Notes under the pieces: model-generated | What the model was told of the DNA's origin: nothing | Databases searched by the model: none | The model's input: only the letters and a program-made list of their open reading frames with translations | Source of the DNA: Desulfuromonas sp. | GTDB lineage: Bacteria > Desulfobacterota > Desulfuromonadia > Desulfuromonadales > BM515 | DNA length: 36,239 nucleotides | Assembly (NCBI GenBank): GCA_002869635.1 | Contig: PKUF01000051.1 | Location: 1-36,239, forward strand | Direction of reading: 5' to 3' | Program-made: the position numbers and the translations under genes | Shown: positions 15,087 to 24,570 of the stretch, piece by piece | How the letters are laid out: each line of letters begins with the position of its first letter | Numbering within the stretch: position 1 is the stretch's first letter

Positions 15087-17471
15087 CTAGTCTTTACTCT
15101 TGGCCGGCGCTTTGCGCGTTGTTTTCTTTGCGCCACTCTTACTCTCTGTACTCTTTTTTGCCGGAGCCTTTTTGGCTGGCGTTTTCTTCACCGGGGGAAC
15201 AAGGACGAGGCGATAGTCACACCCCTCTTTGTCCTTCACGCACTTACGGTAGGTGCCGTCACGCTTGGTCACTTTTTCGACAGTGATTGGGAACCCGCAC
15301 TTAGGACAAGGCTCGTTGATCGGGGGATCCCAAGCAGCAAACTTGCACTTGGGGTAGCGATTACAGGAGTAGAAGATCTTGCCGTAACGGCTCTTCTTCT
15401 CCATCAACTCCCCCTCTTTGCACTCGGGACAGGCGACGCCTGTTCCTTTGGGCTTGACCAAAGGCTGGATATTCTTACATTTTGGATAGGCGCTACAGGC
15501 GTAGAACTTGCCGTAGCGACCCTCCTTGATCAACATCGGCGCGCCGCATTTATCACACTTCTCGTCGCTCATTTCCGGCTCGGCTCGCTCTTCACCGGAA
15601 AGGGGCTCAGTATGGCGGCAATCGGGGAAACCGGAGCAGGCAAGGAACTTGCCTGCCCGACCGAGCTTGACCACCAGAGGTTTGCTGCACTCAGGACAGG
15701 TACGGTCGGTCTCTTCGGTCGTGACATCAGCTTTGCTGACCTCTTTATCCTTGACCTTAAGCAGGGTGATGAACGGTTCCCAGAACTGTTTGAGCAGAGG
15801 TTGCCAGCGTTCTTCGCCGCGGGAGATCGCGTCAAGATCCTCTTCGAGCTTGGCGGTAAAGTCGTAGTCGACATATTGGCTGAAGTGCTTGACGAGGAGG
15901 TCGCTCACCACCATTCCCACATCTTCGGGGAAGAAGGTGCGTTTCTCGAGACGCACGTACTTACGGACCACCAGAGTGTTCATGATCGAGGCGTACGTCG
16001 AAGGACGACCGATACCGTATTCTTCAAGGGTCTTGACCAGACTCGCCTCAGTGAAGCGGGGCGGCGGCTGGGTGAAGTGCTGTTCGGGGAAGACATCACC
16101 ACGTTCCAACGATTCATCACTTTCGAGCCGAGGGAGCGTCCCTTCTTTCTCCTCTTCGGCATCATCGCGCCCCTCGATATAGAGTTTCATGAAGCCAGGA
16201 AAGCGGATCACCTGACCGCTGGCGCGAAAAGTGAACGGAATCGGGCTGGCACTCCCCCCCTCAATAGTCACCGAGGTCGCATCAAGAATCGCCGAGGCCA
16301 TCTGTGAGGCGACGGTACGAATCCAGATCAGGTTGTAGAGGCGATACTGATCCGAGCTCAGAAAAGGTTTGAGCTTGTCGGGGGTGTTGGCAATAAGGGT
16401 GGGGCGGACCGCCTCATGCGCTTCCTGAGCGTTCTTCGCTTTGTTTTTGAAGACTCGAGGTTTCGCCAGAGCGTAGTCATTGCCAAAGAGGCGGGTGATC
16501 ACCTCACGGGCCTCGTCGGTGGCGGTGGTGGAGAGTGCAACCGAGTCGGTACGCATGTAGGTGATCAGACCGACCGCCCCTTCACCGATGTCAATCCCTT
16601 CGTAAAGTTTCTGCGCCACCGACATCGTCTTGCGAGCACCGAAGCCGAGCTTGCGGCTCGCTTCCTGCTGCAGGGTACTGGTGGTAAAGGGGGGCGCTGG
16701 GTTGCGCTTCTTCTCACTGCGCTTGATCTCACCGACATGGTAGGGGAGCTTGGAGAGCGCCGTGACGAGCTCATCGGCACGGGCTTGGTCAGGAATCGCA
16801 AACTTGTCGAGTTTTTTGCCATCAACAGAATGAAGCTTCGCCTTGAACTTTTCCTTGCGCGGCGAAGTGAAGAGAGCGTCGATACTCCAGTACTCCTTCG
16901 CGTCAAAGGCATTGATCTCTTTTTCCCGATCGCAGATCATCCGCAAGGCGACGGACTGGACCCGACCGGCGGAGAGGCCGTAGTGGATCTTTTTCCAGAG
17001 GAAAGGAGAGAGGTTGAAGCCGACCAGATAGTCGAGAATCGAGCGTGCCTGTTGGGCATCGACGAGGTCATGTGAGATGGTCGAGGCTTCCGCCATCGCC
17101 TTTTCGATGGCACTGCGGGTGATTTCGTGAAAGGTGACGCGCTGAACCTGCGGCGAGCTCCCTTTCTCATCGATCTCCAGCGCCTCCAAAAGGTGCCAAG
17201 CGATCGCCTCTCCTTCGCGGTCGGGGTCAGTGGCGAGGATCAGGCGCTCACTACGTTCAACCTCCTTTTTGAGAGTCTCGATATGTTTGCGACTCTCAGG
17301 GAGGACGTGGTAGAGCGGCGCGAAATTTTTCTCGACATCGACCGACCCCTGCTTACTCGGCAGAGCGCGGACGTGACCGTATGAAGCAAGAACCTTGAAC
17401 CCTTTGCCAAGAAATTTCTCGATTGTTTTGGCCTTAGCGGGCGACTCGACGATAACCAGTGATTGGGCCAT
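15087..17471 (-). CDS. topA: DNA topoisomerase I
   Basis: 794-aa type IA topoisomerase that relaxes negative supercoils. The ATG at 17471 is chosen over an in-frame start 10 codons earlier because it opens directly on the Toprim domain: MAQSLVIVESPAKAKTIEKF with Glu9, then TDPDREGEAIAWHL (Asp82, Asp84, Glu87). The catalytic tyrosine is Tyr305 in ITYMRTDSVALS. The C-terminal half has four Cys4-type zinc-ribbon repeats, beginning CPECSKPL, CDKCGAPM, CPECKEGE and CPKCGFPI. It ends in a Lys/Ala/Pro-rich tail with PAKK repeats. The dprA-smg-topA order is conserved in many Proteobacteria. An intrinsic terminator separates it from smg. Confidence 0.97.
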   Translation of the reverse strand: MAQSLVIVESPAKAKTIEKFLGKGFKVLASYGHVRALPSKQGSVDVEKNFAPLYHVLPESRKHIETLKKEVERSERLILATDPDREGEAIAWHLLEALEIDEKGSSPQVQRVTFHEITRSAIEKAMAEASTISHDLVDAQQARSILDYLVGFNLSPFLWKKIHYGLSAGRVQSVALRMICDREKEINAFDAKEYWSIDALFTSPRKEKFKAKLHSVDGKKLDKFAIPDQARADELVTALSKLPYHVGEIKRSEKKRNPAPPFTTSTLQQEASRKLGFGARKTMSVAQKLYEGIDIGEGAVGLITYMRTDSVALSTTATDEAREVITRLFGNDYALAKPRVFKNKAKNAQEAHEAVRPTLIANTPDKLKPFLSSDQYRLYNLIWIRTVASQMASAILDATSVTIEGGSASPIPFTFRASGQVIRFPGFMKLYIEGRDDAEEEKEGTLPRLESDESLERGDVFPEQHFTQPPPRFTEASLVKTLEEYGIGRPSTYASIMNTLVVRKYVRLEKRTFFPEDVGMVVSDLLVKHFSQYVDYDFTAKLEEDLDAISRGEERWQPLLKQFWEPFITLLKVKDKEVSKADVTTEETDRTCPECSKPLVVKLGRAGKFLACSGFPDCRHTEPLSGEERAEPEMSDEKCDKCGAPMLIKEGRYGKFYACSAYPKCKNIQPLVKPKGTGVACPECKEGELMEKKSRYGKIFYSCNRYPKCKFAAWDPPINEPCPKCGFPITVEKVTKRDGTYRKCVKDKEGCDYRLVLVPPVKKTPAKKAPAKKSTESKSGAKKTTRKAPAKSKD

Positions 17472-17520
17472 GACTCCTCTATCCGATGGCGTCGTGCACA
17501 CGGGGATGAAAAAGGGGGAT

Positions 17521-17554
17521 AAAAAGCAGAAAGGCTGCAGGAGATCCCGCAGCC
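17521..17554 (-). terminator. Intrinsic terminator after smg
   Basis: On the minus strand GGCTGCGGG-ATCT-CCTGCAGCC (17533-17554, one G-T pair) is followed by TTTCTGCTTTTTAT. It lies between the smg stop (17565) and topA, so topA may have its own promoter or be read through. Confidence 0.7.
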
Positions 17555-17564
17555 CGTGACCTGA

Positions 17565-18044
17565 TCAGTTGTAAAGCCGTGACCAGTCGTCTTCCATGAT
17601 GCAATCGACCTCTCGCCGCCAGAGATCATGCGAACGGGCGAAAATGGTCAGCGCGGTGATCATTTTCATCTCCTGCAGGGTCAATGGCTCATCGGCCTGC
17701 ATCGCCTTGTCAATGATCTCTTCCTGAATGAGATCGTCGATGATTCCCATTTCACGCATACGGCCGAGAAACCCACGGCACTCGCAGGAAAGTTGCCGCA
17801 TCTCAAGACGGCTGTAGACCCGTCGGGGGGAGCCATCATCACTCAATGACGGTTGCGCCGACGGTTGCAAGGTGAGCGTTTCGACCCAGCCAAAGGCAGC
17901 GTCAATCTCCTCCTCGGCGAAACCAACGGCGAGAAGTTCCTCGACGATCTCAGAATCGGAGAGCAGATCGCGGTCTTCCATGGCGTACTGGGCGATAAGG
18001 CTGACGATGGTCAAGATCCGCTCTCTGAAGAGATTGTCGCGCAT
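17565..18044 (-). CDS. smg: Smg/DUF494 family protein
   Basis: 159-aa cytoplasmic protein of the DUF494/Smg family, of unknown biochemical function, characteristically encoded between dprA and topA as here. The N-terminus RDNLFRERILTIVSLIAQYAMED and the helical acidic segment SDSEIVEELLAVGFAEEEID match the family, as does the C-terminal WRREVDCIMEDDWSRLYN-like ending. It begins 15 bp after dprA ends and is probably co-transcribed with it. Confidence 0.9.
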   Translation of the reverse strand: MRDNLFRERILTIVSLIAQYAMEDRDLLSDSEIVEELLAVGFAEEEIDAAFGWVETLTLQPSAQPSLSDDGSPRRVYSRLEMRQLSCECRGFLGRMREMGIIDDLIQEEIIDKAMQADEPLTLQEMKMITALTIFARSHDLWRREVDCIMEDDWSRLYN

Positions 18045-18059
18045 GAAACTCCGGAATAG

Positions 18060-19154
18060 CTAGGCAAAGCGGCCACGAACATAGTGCATGCCGGGACGTT
18101 GTTCAGCCCCGCCTTGCAGTTCTAGGTGCAGTAAAATAGCCGATACATCCATAGGTGTCAAGCCACTTTTCCGGGCAATAGTGTCGATATGGCAAGGGGT
18201 TTCGCTGAGCAGGACAAAGACCTTGGCATCGTCCTCATCAAGATTCGCGGCGAAGTTCTGACAGGCACAAACGGAGTGCCGACTCGGCATGGCAGGCCAG
18301 AGTTGCGAAAGGATGTCGCTCGCCTCAGTCACTAAAGAAGCGCCCTCTTTGAGCAATCTGTTCACCCCCTGACTGGTTGGACTGTAGATCGCACCGGGAA
18401 CTGCAAAGACCTCTCGCCCCTGTTCAAGGGCAAAGTCGGCGGTGATCAACGAACCGCTCTCTTGGGCCGCCTCAACAATCAGAACTCCCCGGCAAAGGCC
18501 ACTGATAATCCGATTACGGGCGGGGAAGTGGCCGGCCAAAGGAGCCGTCCCGGGCGGATACTCAGAGATAATCGCCCCGCTTTCGCAGACCCTTTTCGCC
18601 AAAGCGGCATTCTCCTGGGGATAGATCCGATCGATACCACAACCAAGGACCGCGATGGTCTGCCCTTCAACATCAAGAGCCCCAAGATGAGCTGCCGTGT
18701 CAACCCCCCGGGCGAGCCCGCTAACGATCTCGATATCGTGGCGGGCGAGATCGCTGGCAAGTTCTCGGGTCAGACGCAGACCGGGATCTGAAGCATGGCG
18801 TGCTCCGACGATGGCCAGACTATCTTGACAGGGGAGAGTGCCGCGCAGGTAGAGCAGCGCAGGGGGGTCAGGAATTGCCGCAAGGGGCGGAGGATAGTCG
18901 TCGTCATCGAAAGCAAGGAGGCGAACTGAAAGGGGGTCAAGGCGACGACGCGCCTCCGTAAGTCGGCGGTCATCGGGGGCAAGACGAGCAGCGGTCACCT
19001 TCTCACGTATGCTCGCCTTTTCACGCCAAGCCCGATTTGAGGCTGCAAGAACATCATCAATCGTTCCGAAGGCGCTGTAGAGTCGCCGAATACCGACCCG
19101 TCCAAGACCGGGCGTCAGATGCAGGCGCAGCCATGCTAGTTCCGTCCTCGTCAT
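18060..19154 (-). CDS. dprA: DNA-processing protein DprA
   Basis: 364-aa DprA/Smf, which binds incoming single-stranded DNA and loads RecA during transformation. The N-terminal helical (SAM/HhH-like) part reads LTPGLGRVGIRRLYSAFG. The Rossmann core has IVGARHASDPG, VSGLARGVDTAAHLGAL, TIAVLGCGIDRIYPQEN, SEYPPGTAPLAGHFPARNR and GSLITADFALEQGREVFAVPG. A C-terminal winged-helix domain of about 55 residues follows (HIDTIARKSGLTPMDVSAIL). Presence does not prove natural competence. Its upstream boundary is a terminator at 19179-19206. Confidence 0.97.
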   Translation of the reverse strand: MTRTELAWLRLHLTPGLGRVGIRRLYSAFGTIDDVLAASNRAWREKASIREKVTAARLAPDDRRLTEARRRLDPLSVRLLAFDDDDYPPPLAAIPDPPALLYLRGTLPCQDSLAIVGARHASDPGLRLTRELASDLARHDIEIVSGLARGVDTAAHLGALDVEGQTIAVLGCGIDRIYPQENAALAKRVCESGAIISEYPPGTAPLAGHFPARNRIISGLCRGVLIVEAAQESGSLITADFALEQGREVFAVPGAIYSPTSQGVNRLLKEGASLVTEASDILSQLWPAMPSRHSVCACQNFAANLDEDDAKVFVLLSETPCHIDTIARKSGLTPMDVSAILLHLELQGGAEQRPGMHYVRGRFA

Positions 19155-19170
19155 GAATCCCCCCCCAGGG

Positions 19171-19206
19171 AAAAAGACGGCCGCCAGAAACGTTTCTGGC
19201 GGCCGC
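19171..19206 (-). terminator. Terminator after the LysM gene (28-nt perfect palindrome)
   Basis: Positions 19179-19206 are perfectly self-complementary (14 bp per arm, centre AACGTT). On the minus strand they are followed by TCTTTTTCC, the classic hairpin plus U-tract. It ends the cpoB-like/LysM transcript before dprA. Confidence 0.85.
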
Positions 19207-19211
19207 TGAGA

Positions 19212-20258
19212 TCAGAAGGTGATGGTGGCGAACTGGTCGCCGGGATAGATGGGATCGTGGACTGTAAGAATCAGGATTGAGGCGCTGTGTGGAAGGGTCT
19301 CGATGACAATGGCATCCCCCATCTCGACGTCAGGGAGGACAGGTCCCTTCCCCTGACCGAGAAGTGCCCGATCTGTCGCCTGACGAGGGCGAAAAACACG
19401 CAGTCGATTGCCGCGAACCAGACCGTCATCACTCCCTTTGTCGATGTAGACCACGTCCTTTTCGCTGTAGATGGCGCGGTTATCTTGGGCGGTCACGATG
19501 TTGCCGGAGATTTCCTTGTCAGTATGAGCTTCCTTGACACTGTTGATCGCATCCTGGAACGGCCTCAGGTAGTGACCACGCTGGATCTCACGGCTGGCAT
19601 CGGTGACAACTGCAGTTGCCACCTCAGCATTGATACTACGAATCTCGAGTGTCCCGACATTTTCGTAGCGAAAACCAAACGGCTGCTGTGTCACCGGATG
19701 AGAAACCGCTTCACCGAGGTTAAAGATCGAGAACTCTTCCCCTAGGGACAACATCGACAGATCGGGAACGCTAACAAAAGCGGTATCCCCCTCGGTGAGC
19801 AAGATGCGGTTGTCGGTCGAATCGACAATCCTTCCGACCACATCAAGTTCCTCAGCCGTGATAAAGCCGATCCCCGGGGTGGTGAGCTTATACGTATGGA
19901 CAGGCATCGGCTCAGCGGGCGGTTCTACCGGCGCAGGGGGAGGCGGAACCTCAACGACCTCAGGCTCGGGTTCAGGGGCCGGAGGCGGCGTGACAGGCTC
20001 AGGAGCAACCGGAACAATCTCAATCCGGCCATCATAGATGTGAAGAGTCTGTCCGGGGTAGATAAAGTGGGGATTGCTGATCGCCGGGTTGTTTGCCCAA
20101 AGGCTCGGCCAATAGTAGGGGTCTTTCATAAACTTTTGGCTGATGCCCCAAAGGGTATCCCCTTCTTTGACAACATAGACTTGAGGCTCTTCGGCAGGAG
20201 CGACCAGAGGTGTCATGAGAATAAGGAGCAGGGCGAGAAGAAGGTTTCGCGTTTTCAT
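19212..20258 (-). CDS. Secreted LysM peptidoglycan-binding protein
   Basis: 348-aa exported protein. A Sec signal peptide (residues 1-22, ending PLVAPAEEP) is followed by one LysM domain (about 27-74: VYVVKEGDTLWGISQKF to PGQTLHIYDG). Next come a proline/glutamate-rich linker (about 82-118) and a large C-terminal beta-rich domain without a recognised catalytic site. That domain ends in GDAIVIETL and a beta-strand pair, and resembles the C-terminal part of FlgT-like or LysM proteins in related bacteria. It probably binds the cell wall in the periplasm. Its ATG overlaps the stop of the upstream TPR lipoprotein by 4 bp, indicating coupled expression. Confidence 0.85.
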   Translation of the reverse strand: MKTRNLLLALLLILMTPLVAPAEEPQVYVVKEGDTLWGISQKFMKDPYYWPSLWANNPAISNPHFIYPGQTLHIYDGRIEIVPVAPEPVTPPPAPEPEPEVVEVPPPPAPVEPPAEPMPVHTYKLTTPGIGFITAEELDVVGRIVDSTDNRILLTEGDTAFVSVPDLSMLSLGEEFSIFNLGEAVSHPVTQQPFGFRYENVGTLEIRSINAEVATAVVTDASREIQRGHYLRPFQDAINSVKEAHTDKEISGNIVTAQDNRAIYSEKDVVYIDKGSDDGLVRGNRLRVFRPRQATDRALLGQGKGPVLPDVEMGDAIVIETLPHSASILILTVHDPIYPGDQFATITF

Positions 20259-20947
20259 CGGACTCCCTCGGCGGAAGGTGGCGACGGCAGGAAAAGTTCC
20301 TTCGCTTTGGCAGCGGCAGAGCTTTGCGGAAAGCGATCGCGCAGGGTGGAGAGGGTCACCCCAGCCTCTGCCATCTGGTCAAGCTGACGCAGGGAGAGGG
20401 CGAGGTGGAGCAAGGCATCAGGAAGCTTCGGTGACTGAGGATAGCGGGACTCAAGTTCCTCATAGCTGTCAATCGCTTTGGAATAGAGAGCCTGAGCGAA
20501 ATACGCCTCGCTACGCCAGAAGAGGGCGTTGGCGGCGTAGGGATTGCCGGGAAAGAGGGTCAAGAAGGAGTCGAAGGCTGACGCAGCCTCGGGGTAACGC
20601 CCTGCGGTGTAGGCGGCAAACGCGCCGCGGTAGACATCGGTCGGGGTCAGGTCGGCATTGTTGCCATCCACCGTGACAGGCGCTTTCACCGCAACTTGCG
20701 CCGGAGGTGCTGAAACAGATGGGGTGCCGCGCAGAGCGTCAAGTGCTTGCTGCTGATCGTGCAACCTCGCTTCAAGAAGAAGAAGGTTGTCTTGGAGTTG
20801 GTTGACACGATTGATTAACGCTTCTTGCTCACCTCGCAATCGATCCAGCCCGGCAACCGAGATATTATGACCAGGTGCAACAGGAGCACAGGCGCCAAGA
20901 AGGGATAATGAGACAACAAGAAGCGTGGCCTTAAAGCGCTTGATCAC
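20255..20947 (-). CDS. Lipoprotein with coiled coil and TPR repeats, CpoB/YbgF-like
   Basis: 230-aa lipoprotein resembling CpoB (YbgF), which links the Tol-Pal system to cell-wall synthesis at division. The GTG at 20947 with GGAGA about 6 bp upstream is chosen; upstream codons contain no plausible signal peptide. The lipobox is LLGAC, giving Cys about residue 20. A coiled coil follows (residues about 30-75, LEAL/EARL heptads). Three TPR-like repeats run from YRGAFAAYTAGRYPEAASAF, through ANALFWRSEAYFAQALYSKAI, to a third ending at FPQSSAAAKAK. A candidate promoter lies at 21002-21028. No tolB or pal is visible nearby. Confidence 0.82.
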   Translation of the reverse strand: MIKRFKATLLVVSLSLLGACAPVAPGHNISVAGLDRLRGEQEALINRVNQLQDNLLLLEARLHDQQQALDALRGTPSVSAPPAQVAVKAPVTVDGNNADLTPTDVYRGAFAAYTAGRYPEAASAFDSFLTLFPGNPYAANALFWRSEAYFAQALYSKAIDSYEELESRYPQSPKLPDALLHLALSLRQLDQMAEAGVTLSTLRDRFPQSSAAAKAKELFLPSPPSAEGVR

Positions 20948-21001
20948 GAGCCTCTCCAAAAGACGAATTAAAGGTTTCGAAAAAACGTAAATTGCCCTAA
21001 A

Positions 21002-21028
21002 ATTATAGGGAATTCCTACCCCTGTCAA
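21002..21028 (-). promoter_or_regulatory. Candidate sigma-70 promoter for the cpoB-like/LysM operon
   Basis: On the minus strand TTGACA (21028-21023) and TATAAT (21007-21002), both perfect consensus hexamers, are separated by 15 bp, shorter than the usual 17. The short spacing lowers confidence. Confidence 0.5.
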
Positions 21029-21095
21029 GGTCAAACCAGTCCCTGTTTCTACAGTGCTCCCCCTCTCAAGAGCGCAAAAAAGGAGTATCAGAACA

Positions 21096-22319
21096 ATGTC
21101 GCGAACCGTGGAGCTGCTCGCCCCCGCCGGTGATTCGGAAAAGCTGACAACCGCCTTGGCCTATGGTGCCGATGCGGTCTATCTCGGTGCTCCCCGCTTT
21201 GGCCTCCGCGCCCAGGCTGGCAATTTTGATCGTGAGGCCCTAAAAGAAGCAATCGAGAAGGTACATGAACAGGGGAAGAGACTCTACCTCACCCTGAACG
21301 CCTTCCTTCGCCCCGGTGAGATAACCGAGCTCGAAACGACCCTTGAGGAACTGCGCCCCTTGGGGGTCGACGCCTACATCGTCGCCGATACCGGAGTCCT
21401 TGAGACGGTGCGCCGGATCGACCCTCAGCGCCCCCTGCACCTCTCGACACAGGCCAACACCACCAATGCGGCCGCCGTCCGCTTCTGGCAACAAGTGGGG
21501 GTAAGTCGGATCAATCTCGCCCGTGAACTCTCGCTGGAGGAGATCCGCCAGGTTCGGGCCGGCTGTACAGCAGACCTAGAAGTCTTTGTCCACGGCGCCA
21601 TGTGCGTCGCCTACTCCGGGCGTTGTTTGCTTTCGGCGGCACTAACCGGAAGAAACGCCAACGCCGGGGCCTGTGCTCACCCGTGCCGTTGGGAGTATAC
21701 CCTGCAGGAAAAGAGCCGCCCCGGCGAAATTTTCACCCTTGCCGAGGACGAGCGGGGGAGTTACCTGTTCAACAGTCGCGATCTCTGCCTGATTGAGCAT
21801 CTGCCGGCGCTGTTGGACGCAGGGGTCGATAGCTTCAAAATCGAAGGGCGCATGAAGAGTCGCTACTACCTGGCGGCGGTGCTACGAGTCTACCGCGCCG
21901 CTCTTGATGCGACCCTCGCCAATCCGGACGAATTTGCTCTTGATCCCCTCTGGCGTGAGGAGCTCGACAAGGTGAGTCATCGCCCTTACGACAGCGGCTT
22001 TCTCTTCCCCGGTGCGGCGCAAGAAGGGCGGGTTCACGCCGCCGATTCACACTACAGGCGCAGCCACGACTTCATCGGGATCGTGCATACCGTCGATGAC
22101 AAGGGATGGGGGGACGTGGAGGGACGTAACCGCTTCTTTGTCGGAGAAACGATTGAACTGATCGGACCGGCAATGCGGCAACAATCGTTTGTGGTTGAAC
22201 AGGCCCTCACGCAGGAGGGAGCCCCCCTGCCAGTGGTCCAGCCGAACGCTCGGGTGCGCATCAAGCTGCCGCCCAAGGCCGAGCCGGGTGACCTACTACG
22301 TCGCCGATCGAAAGCGTAA
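21096..22319 (+). CDS. U32-family tRNA hydroxylation protein (TrhP/YegQ-like peptidase U32)
   Basis: 407-aa protein of the U32 family, which in E. coli TrhP (YegQ) makes 5-hydroxyuridine at tRNA position 34, although the family is still annotated as peptidase U32. The ATG at 21096 has AAAAAGGAG upstream; a frame extension of 14 codons is rejected. The N-terminal TIM-barrel starts LLAPAGDSEKL and YGADAVYLGAPRFGLRA. The signature block FVHGAMCVAYSGRCLLSAALTGRNANAGAC contains the cysteines thought to bind an Fe-S cluster, followed by AHPCRW. The C-terminal beta domain ends PKAEPGDLLRRRS. It sits alone on the plus strand, convergent with priA, with 37 bp between stops. Confidence 0.88.
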   Translation: MSRTVELLAPAGDSEKLTTALAYGADAVYLGAPRFGLRAQAGNFDREALKEAIEKVHEQGKRLYLTLNAFLRPGEITELETTLEELRPLGVDAYIVADTGVLETVRRIDPQRPLHLSTQANTTNAAAVRFWQQVGVSRINLARELSLEEIRQVRAGCTADLEVFVHGAMCVAYSGRCLLSAALTGRNANAGACAHPCRWEYTLQEKSRPGEIFTLAEDERGSYLFNSRDLCLIEHLPALLDAGVDSFKIEGRMKSRYYLAAVLRVYRAALDATLANPDEFALDPLWREELDKVSHRPYDSGFLFPGAAQEGRVHAADSHYRRSHDFIGIVHTVDDKGWGDVEGRNRFFVGETIELIGPAMRQQSFVVEQALTQEGAPLPVVQPNARVRIKLPPKAEPGDLLRRRSKA

Positions 22320-22356
22320 TGGCGAAAAACACGGGCGGTCTCCGCTTAGAGCAGCG

Positions 22357-24555
22357 CTAGAGCATATCGAGGGGATCGACGTCGATGGCGAGAGCCACCC
22401 CGGCAGGTAGGCCCCGGCGCAGCTCCGGCAGATGATCGAGTAGCCGTTGCAGCACGGACCGTTGCGATGCCTTGAGGAGGATCTGCATCCGGCTTTTTCC
22501 GCGCAGACGCGCAAAGGGACAAGGGGCAGGGCCGAGGATCTCGACAGCGTCACGACTACGCTCCATCAGGACGGTGGCGAGGCGGGTCGCACCCTCTTCA
22601 ACCCGACGCGGATCGTTGCCAGCGAGGATCAGGTTGACGAGAAAACCGAACGGGGGGTAGCCGAGAACCTGCCGAGCAGCGAGCTCCTGCTCGGCAAAGC
22701 GGGGGTAATCGTGTGCCGCAGCGCAGAGAATCGCCTCATGCTCCGGGTGGTAGGTCTGGATCATCACCGTCCCGGGACGCTCTCCCCGCCCCGCTCTCCC
22801 GGCGACCTGAGTCAACAGCGAGAACGTGCGTTCACTGCTGCGAAAGTCGGGAAAATTGAGGGTGGTGTCGGCCTGAACGACCCCAACCAGGGTCACCCCA
22901 GGGAAATCGTGTCCCTTGGCGATCATTTGGGTGCCGATGAGGATATCGACCTCGCCGGCGAGAATGGCATCGAGCATCTGCTGGTGCCGCCCCCGACCGG
23001 CGGTGGTGTCGCGGTCCATGCGCATCAGCCTCGCCTCGGGGTAGAGACGAGCGAGCTCCTCCTCCACCCGCTCGGTCCCGGCGCCGTACGGCATCAGCTG
23101 GCTGCCGCCGCAGCCGGGGCAGGGGTCGGGGGGGCGCTGGTCATAATCACAGTAGTGACAGCGCAAGCGCCGGCTCTTGAGGTGGTAGGTGAGGGTGATT
23201 TCGCAGTTGGGGCAGTGGCAGGTGGTGCCACAATCGCTGCAGAGCAGATACGGAGCGTAACCGCGGCGATTGAGCAGCAACAGCGCCTGCTCCCCCCGTT
23301 CGAGGGTCGCCGTCAGCGCCTCCTGCAGCGGTGCGGCGAGCAGAGCGTTGGCGTGACCGCGCAGATCGAGAATCTCAACGCTCGGTAGCGGGCGACCGGC
23401 GACTCGGCCGTGCAGTGGCAGGTAACCGGTCTGGCCGCTCTGTGCCCGCTGGTAGGTGGTGAGCGCCGGGGTGGCGCTGCCGAGCAGGACTGTTGCCTTC
23501 TGCAACTGGCCGCGCCAGAGGGCGAGGTCGCGGGCGTGATAGCGAAATCCCTCCCCCTGCTTGTAGCTCGCTTCGTGTTCCTCATCGACAACGATAATCC
23601 CCGGCTGGGTCAACGGCGCGAAGACCGCCGAGCGGGCACCGATAACGATCTCGGCCTCGCCTCGGGCGATGCGGCGCCAGGCGTCGTAACGCTCGCCGTC
23701 GGAGAGCCCCGAGTGTAGCACCGCGATGCGGATGGCACTGTCGCTGAATCGAGCCCGAAAGCGTCCGACCAGTTGCGGCGTCAGGGCGATCTCTGGCACC
23801 AGCACCAGCGCCTGTTTGCCGGCGGCGAGGGCGCAGGCGATGCTGCGCAGGTAGACTTCGGTCTTGCCGCTGCCGGTGACGCCGTGTAGGAGGAAAGGGG
23901 AGAATCCTCCCGTTTCTAACGCCGCGGTGATGGCGCTGAGCGCCTGCTCTTGCTCATCGCTCGGGGTGACCGGATGATCGGCGGGGATGGCGAGGTCGCG
24001 AAAGGGGTCGCGTTCGCGCTCCTCTTCGTGCACGCGGATCAGGCCGAGCTCCTCAAGGCGCTTCAGCACCGTCTGGGGATGGGGGAAATGGGCGCGCAGG
24101 TCGCTGGCGCGGCAAGGGCCGTGCTGGCGCAGATAGGTCAAAATATCCCGCTGCCGTTCGCCCCGAGGGGCTTCTTCGCCGGGGCTGGCGTTGTAGACCT
24201 TCTCGCGCAGGATCTTCACCCCTCCTTTTTTCTCGCCGAGACCGGCGGGGAGGGCGCAGCGGATCACCTCTCCCGGCGGGTGGCGATAGTAGTGGGCAAC
24301 CTGACGAAAGAAAGGGACGAGTTCGGGGGCAAAGAGCGGTTCGCTGTCGAGCAGACGAGAAATCGGTTTGAGCTTCTCTGCTTCACCGGGGGCGATGGCG
24401 AGAAGATAGCCGACAACCCGGCGAGGGCCCAAGGGAACCTCGACCCGCATGCCGATCTGCGCCTGCGTCTGCAGCTCTTCGGGGAGGAGATAGGAGAGCG
24501 GCTGCGGCAGTGGTGCGGCGACAGCGACAGTGGCGACGAGGGTCTCTGGAGTCAT
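22357..24555 (-). CDS. priA: Primosomal protein N' (PriA helicase)
   Basis: 732-aa superfamily 2 helicase that restarts collapsed replication forks. The 3'-DNA-binding N-domain (1-100) begins MTPETLVATVAVAAPLPQPL. Walker A is GVTGSGKT (225-232) and the Walker B DEEH box is Asp324-His327. The zinc-binding region has cysteines at 439, 442, 446, 448, 451, 466, 469, 479 and 482, compatible with two Zn sites. Motifs Va/VI occur at LIGTQMIAKGHDFPG and LTQVAGRAGRGERPG. An in-frame GTG four codons upstream is also possible. Neither start has a good ribosome-binding site, and a strong hairpin lies just ahead. Confidence 0.96.
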   Translation of the reverse strand: MTPETLVATVAVAAPLPQPLSYLLPEELQTQAQIGMRVEVPLGPRRVVGYLLAIAPGEAEKLKPISRLLDSEPLFAPELVPFFRQVAHYYRHPPGEVIRCALPAGLGEKKGGVKILREKVYNASPGEEAPRGERQRDILTYLRQHGPCRASDLRAHFPHPQTVLKRLEELGLIRVHEEERERDPFRDLAIPADHPVTPSDEQEQALSAITAALETGGFSPFLLHGVTGSGKTEVYLRSIACALAAGKQALVLVPEIALTPQLVGRFRARFSDSAIRIAVLHSGLSDGERYDAWRRIARGEAEIVIGARSAVFAPLTQPGIIVVDEEHEASYKQGEGFRYHARDLALWRGQLQKATVLLGSATPALTTYQRAQSGQTGYLPLHGRVAGRPLPSVEILDLRGHANALLAAPLQEALTATLERGEQALLLLNRRGYAPYLLCSDCGTTCHCPNCEITLTYHLKSRRLRCHYCDYDQRPPDPCPGCGGSQLMPYGAGTERVEEELARLYPEARLMRMDRDTTAGRGRHQQMLDAILAGEVDILIGTQMIAKGHDFPGVTLVGVVQADTTLNFPDFRSSERTFSLLTQVAGRAGRGERPGTVMIQTYHPEHEAILCAAAHDYPRFAEQELAARQVLGYPPFGFLVNLILAGNDPRRVEEGATRLATVLMERSRDAVEILGPAPCPFARLRGKSRMQILLKASQRSVLQRLLDHLPELRRGLPAGVALAIDVDPLDML

Positions 24556-24570
24556 GAGTGTGAGCACGAG

